The position numbers and the translations under genes are program-made. Below, one piece after another: positions 6,558 to 8,464 of a stretch of DNA of 8,464 nucleotides. The notes below the pieces were generated by a model, which worked only from the letters and a program-made list of their open reading frames with translations, was not told where the DNA came from and made no database searches. Each line of letters starts with the position of its first letter. Position 1 is the stretch's first letter. Origin of the DNA: an uncultured Eubacteriales bacterium (GTDB lineage Bacteria; Bacillota; Clostridia; Oscillospirales; Oscillospiraceae); the NCBI GenBank assembly GCA_900544945.1, contig UQXG01000100.1:1-8464 (forward strand). The letters are read 5' to 3'.

Positions 6558-6583
6558 GCTATTCTTCAAACGACAACCAAACA
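6558..6583 (+). repeat. 26-bp element, downstream copy (between leader ORF and metY)
   Basis: GCTATTCTTCAAAC followed by GACAACCAAACA, 22 of 26 identical to 6438-6463. It begins 9 nt after the leader ORF stop codon. Its TATTCT would be a poor -10, and the aligned -35 position (6537-6542) is weak, so a second promoter is possible but not convincing. Confidence 0.7.
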
Positions 6584-6612
6584 CAACCGATCAAAGAAAG
6601 GAAAGAAATACG

Positions 6613-7902
6613 ATGTCTCACTATAAATTTGAAACTTTGCAGCTCCATGTTGGCCAGGAGCAGCCCGATCCCGCTACCGATGCCCGCGCCGTTCCCATTT
6701 ACGCTACCACTTCCTATGTGTTCCGCAACTGCGAGCACGCCGCTGCCCGGTTCGGCCTGACCGATGCCGGCAATATCTACGGTCGTCTGACCAACTCCAC
6801 CCAGGACGTGCTGGAGAAGCGGATCGCGGCTCTGGAGGGCGGCGTAGCCGCGCTGGCCGTGGCATCCGGTGCCGCCGCCATCGACTATGTGCTTCAGGCT
6901 CTGGGTCAGAACGGCGGCCACTTCGTGGCGCAGAAGACCATCTACGGCGGCAGCTACAACCTGCTGGAGCATACCCTGCCCGGCTTCGGCATCACCGCCA
7001 CCTTCGTGAACATCCACGACCTGGACGAGGTGGAGAAGGCCATCCAGCCCAACACCCGTGCCCTGTACATTGAGACTCTGGGCAACCCCAACTCCGACAT
7101 TCCCGACATCGATGCCCTGGCGGCTCTGGCCCACAAGTACGGCCTGCCCCTGGTGGTGGACAACACCTTCGGCACCCCCTATCTGATCCGGCCCATTGAG
7201 CACGGCGCGGACATTGTGGTTCATTCCGCTACCAAGTTCCTGGGCGGCCATGGCACTACCCTGGGCGGCGTCATCGTGGACTCCGGCAAGTTTGACTGGG
7301 CTGCCTCCGGCAAGTACCCGGCCATCGCCGCGCCCAACCCCAGCTACCACGGGGTTTCCTTCGTAGCCGCTGCCGGCCCGGCCGCTTTCGTCACCTACAT
7401 CCGGGCGGTGCTGCTGCGCGACACCGGCGCGACCATCTCTCCCTTTGCCGCCTTCCTGCTGCTGCAGGGCGTGGAGACCCTGTCCCTGCGGCTTGACCGG
7501 CATGTGGAGAACACCAAGAAGGTGGTGGAATATCTTTCCAAGCACCCCCTGGTGGAGAAGGTCAACCATCCTTCCCTTCCCGATCATCCCCAGCATGACC
7601 TGTATCAGAAGTACTTCCCCAACGGCGGCGGCTCCATCTTCACCTTCGAGATCAAGGGCGGCGTGAAGGAGGCACATACCTTCATCGACCATCTGGAAAT
7701 TTTCTCTTTGCTTGCCAACGTGGCGGACGTCAAGTCCCTGGTGATTCACCCGGCCACCACCACCCACAGCCAGCTGACCGAGGAAGAGCTGCTGGATCAG
7801 GGCATCAAGCCCAACACCATCCGGCTGTCCATCGGCACCGAGCACATCGACGACATCCTGGCCGACCTGGACAAGGGCTTCGCCGCCGTCCGGGCTCTGT
7901 AA
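6613..7902 (+). CDS. metY: O-acetylhomoserine sulfhydrylase (O-acetylhomoserine aminocarboxypropyltransferase)
   Basis: A 429-residue PLP enzyme of the Cys/Met metabolism fold type I family that makes homocysteine from O-acetylhomoserine and sulfide in the cytosol, feeding methionine synthesis. The length fits MetY (about 430) better than cystathionine gamma-synthase (about 380-400). Visible residues: Tyr56 and Arg58 in YGRLTNST (phosphate binding), Asp183 in VVDNTFGTP (pyridine nitrogen) and the PLP Schiff-base Lys208 in SATKFLGGHGTTLGG. The ATG at 6613 is chosen because AAGGA (6598-6602) lies 10 nt upstream and MSHYKFETLQLHVGQ is the usual family N-terminus; an in-frame ATG at 6556 lies in the repeat and leader region. 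It is preceded by a promoter, a leader ORF and a repeated element, and followed after 8 nt by an Rrf2 regulator that probably shares its transcript. Confidence 0.94.
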   Translation: MSHYKFETLQLHVGQEQPDPATDARAVPIYATTSYVFRNCEHAAARFGLTDAGNIYGRLTNSTQDVLEKRIAALEGGVAALAVASGAAAIDYVLQALGQNGGHFVAQKTIYGGSYNLLEHTLPGFGITATFVNIHDLDEVEKAIQPNTRALYIETLGNPNSDIPDIDALAALAHKYGLPLVVDNTFGTPYLIRPIEHGADIVVHSATKFLGGHGTTLGGVIVDSGKFDWAASGKYPAIAAPNPSYHGVSFVAAAGPAAFVTYIRAVLLRDTGATISPFAAFLLLQGVETLSLRLDRHVENTKKVVEYLSKHPLVEKVNHPSLPDHPQHDLYQKYFPNGGGSIFTFEIKGGVKEAHTFIDHLEIFSLLANVADVKSLVIHPATTTHSQLTEEELLDQGIKPNTIRLSIGTEHIDDILADLDKGFAAVRAL

Positions 7903-7910
7903 GCGGGACT

Positions 7911-8318
7911 ATGCTGATTTCGACCAGAGGCCGGTATTCTCTGCGGGTGCTGCTGGATCTTGCCCAGCATGAGGGCTATGTTCCCATGAAGGATGTGGCT
8001 GCCCGCCAGGGGGTTTCCCTGGGATACCTGGAAAAGATTCTGCCGGTGCTGGTGAAAAACGGCATTGTGGTAGGCATCCAGGGCAAGGGCGGCGGCTACC
8101 GACTGGCAAAGCCTGCCGACAAGATTACCTTCGGGGAAATCCTCCGGCTGACGGAGGGAACCCTGGCTCCCGTGGCCTGTCTGGAAGAAGGCGCGCCGGA
8201 GTGCCAGCGGGCAGACGGGTGCCTGACGCTGCCGGTTTGGGCGGAGCTGGAGCATATCGTCAGTACCTACCTGGATAGCGTGACCATTGCCCAGGTGGTG
8301 AACCGGAACAAAAAATGA
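7911..8318 (+). CDS. Rrf2-family transcriptional regulator with three-cysteine motif
   Basis: A 135-residue DNA-binding protein. The N-terminal winged helix-turn-helix (about 1-65) opens with the typical MLISTRGRYSLRVLLDLA, has the recognition-helix segment VSLGYLEKIL (Glu41 aligns with IscR Glu43) and the wing GKGGGYRLAKP. The effector region carries Cys90, Cys98 and Cys104 (C-x7-C-x5-C). As I recall, that is the RirA spacing and close to IscR and NsrR, so an Fe-S cluster is plausible. The classic sulfur regulator CymR lacks this triad. It starts 8 nt after metY with only a weak GCGGGA upstream, suggesting coupling to metY translation. A local role in sulfur or Fe-S responsive control of metY is inferred from linkage; it could also control distant genes. 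Confidence 0.92.
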   Translation: MLISTRGRYSLRVLLDLAQHEGYVPMKDVAARQGVSLGYLEKILPVLVKNGIVVGIQGKGGGYRLAKPADKITFGEILRLTEGTLAPVACLEEGAPECQRADGCLTLPVWAELEHIVSTYLDSVTIAQVVNRNKK

Positions 8319-8321
8319 CCG

Positions 8322-8351
8322 AACCCCGGTGCTCTGCGGCACCGGGGTTTT
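8322..8351 (+). terminator. Rho-independent terminator after the Rrf2 gene
   Basis: A perfect 11-bp stem (8322-8332 with 8339-8349), a 6-nt loop and a T run begin 4 nt after the stop codon. It closes the metY-rrf2 unit. Confidence 0.92.
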
Positions 8352-8382
8352 CTAATGTGTGCGCCGTGCCGGATGAGGGCTA

Positions 8383-8411
8383 AGGCTCCCCTTGCTGACC
8401 AAGGGAAGCTG
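8383..8411. repeat. Solo end of the MITE-like element
   Basis: AGGCTCCCCTTGCTGACC... through AGCTG matches 6068-6096 at 28 of 29 positions. The internal stems of the full element are absent here; instead a short spacer leads straight into the REP-like repeat at 8427. Confidence 0.75.
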
Positions 8412-8426
8412 AGATTGTCAAAGAAC

Positions 8427-8464
8427 CATGTCATTGCGAGCCAGTGCTCACACTGGCGTGGCAA
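8427..8464 (+). repeat. REP-like hairpin repeat, copy 3 (runs to window edge)
   Basis: Positions 8427-8463 are the perfect reverse complement of 104-140. The hairpin CCAGTG-CTCA-CACTGG is intact, and the ATTGC...GCAA outer pairing reaches the window end, so the element probably continues. Confidence 0.8.

Noticed and set aside
6556..6612. Extension of metY to the in-frame ATG at 6556
   Set aside because: The added 19 residues are encoded by the 26-bp repeat and leader, no Shine-Dalgarno precedes 6556, and the 6613 start has one.
6446..6612. A SAM riboswitch (S-box) or T-box before metY
   Set aside because: I see no T-box AGGGTGG motif, no terminator/antiterminator pair, and no S-box multi-helix core in the roughly 160-nt leader.

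Overview
The window looks like chromosomal DNA from a GC-rich anaerobic gut Firmicute of the Oscillospiraceae/Ruminococcaceae type. This is inferred from strong Shine-Dalgarno sites, codons rich in G/C at third positions, the gene families present, and the dense palindromic intergenic repeats; no marker gene fixes the species.

Layout. Positions 1-140 hold dispersed repeats. A terminator (181-216) and an ATP-type phosphoenolpyruvate carboxykinase gene, pckA (239-1837), lie on the minus strand. A 565-bp divergent intergenic region (1838-2402) follows, with one promoter facing each way and long structured leaders on both sides. On the plus strand comes a compact four-gene operon (2403-5808) for a membrane-bound, biotin-dependent, Na+-translocating oxaloacetate decarboxylase: carboxyltransferase alpha, small OadG-type membrane subunit, free-standing biotin carrier, and beta channel subunit. 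It ends at a clear terminator (5840-5869). Positions 5870-6410 carry no gene and are filled with palindromic repeats, including a roughly 150-bp MITE-like element. A good promoter (6417-6445) then drives an 18-codon leader ORF (6493-6549), metY (O-acetylhomoserine sulfhydrylase, 6613-7902) and an Rrf2-family regulator with three cysteines (7911-8318), closed by a terminator (8322-8351). The window ends in more repeats, including a 37-nt perfect inverted copy of the repeat at 104-140.

How the genes work together. PckA interconverts PEP + CO2 + ADP and oxaloacetate + ATP. The decarboxylase turns oxaloacetate into pyruvate + CO2 and exports Na+. Together they could form a PEP-to-pyruvate bypass of pyruvate kinase that makes ATP and also a sodium gradient while recycling CO2. 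The second unit is a sulfur-assimilation module: MetY makes homocysteine from O-acetylhomoserine and sulfide, and the Rrf2 protein, with Cys spacing that resembles Fe-S regulators, is a plausible local controller.

Most notable for follow-up: the oad leader RNA, with mutually exclusive helices, one of which covers the Shine-Dalgarno; the metY leader peptide, flanked by two 26-bp near-identical elements exactly 120 bp apart; and a possible IscR-like operator over the metY -35 box.
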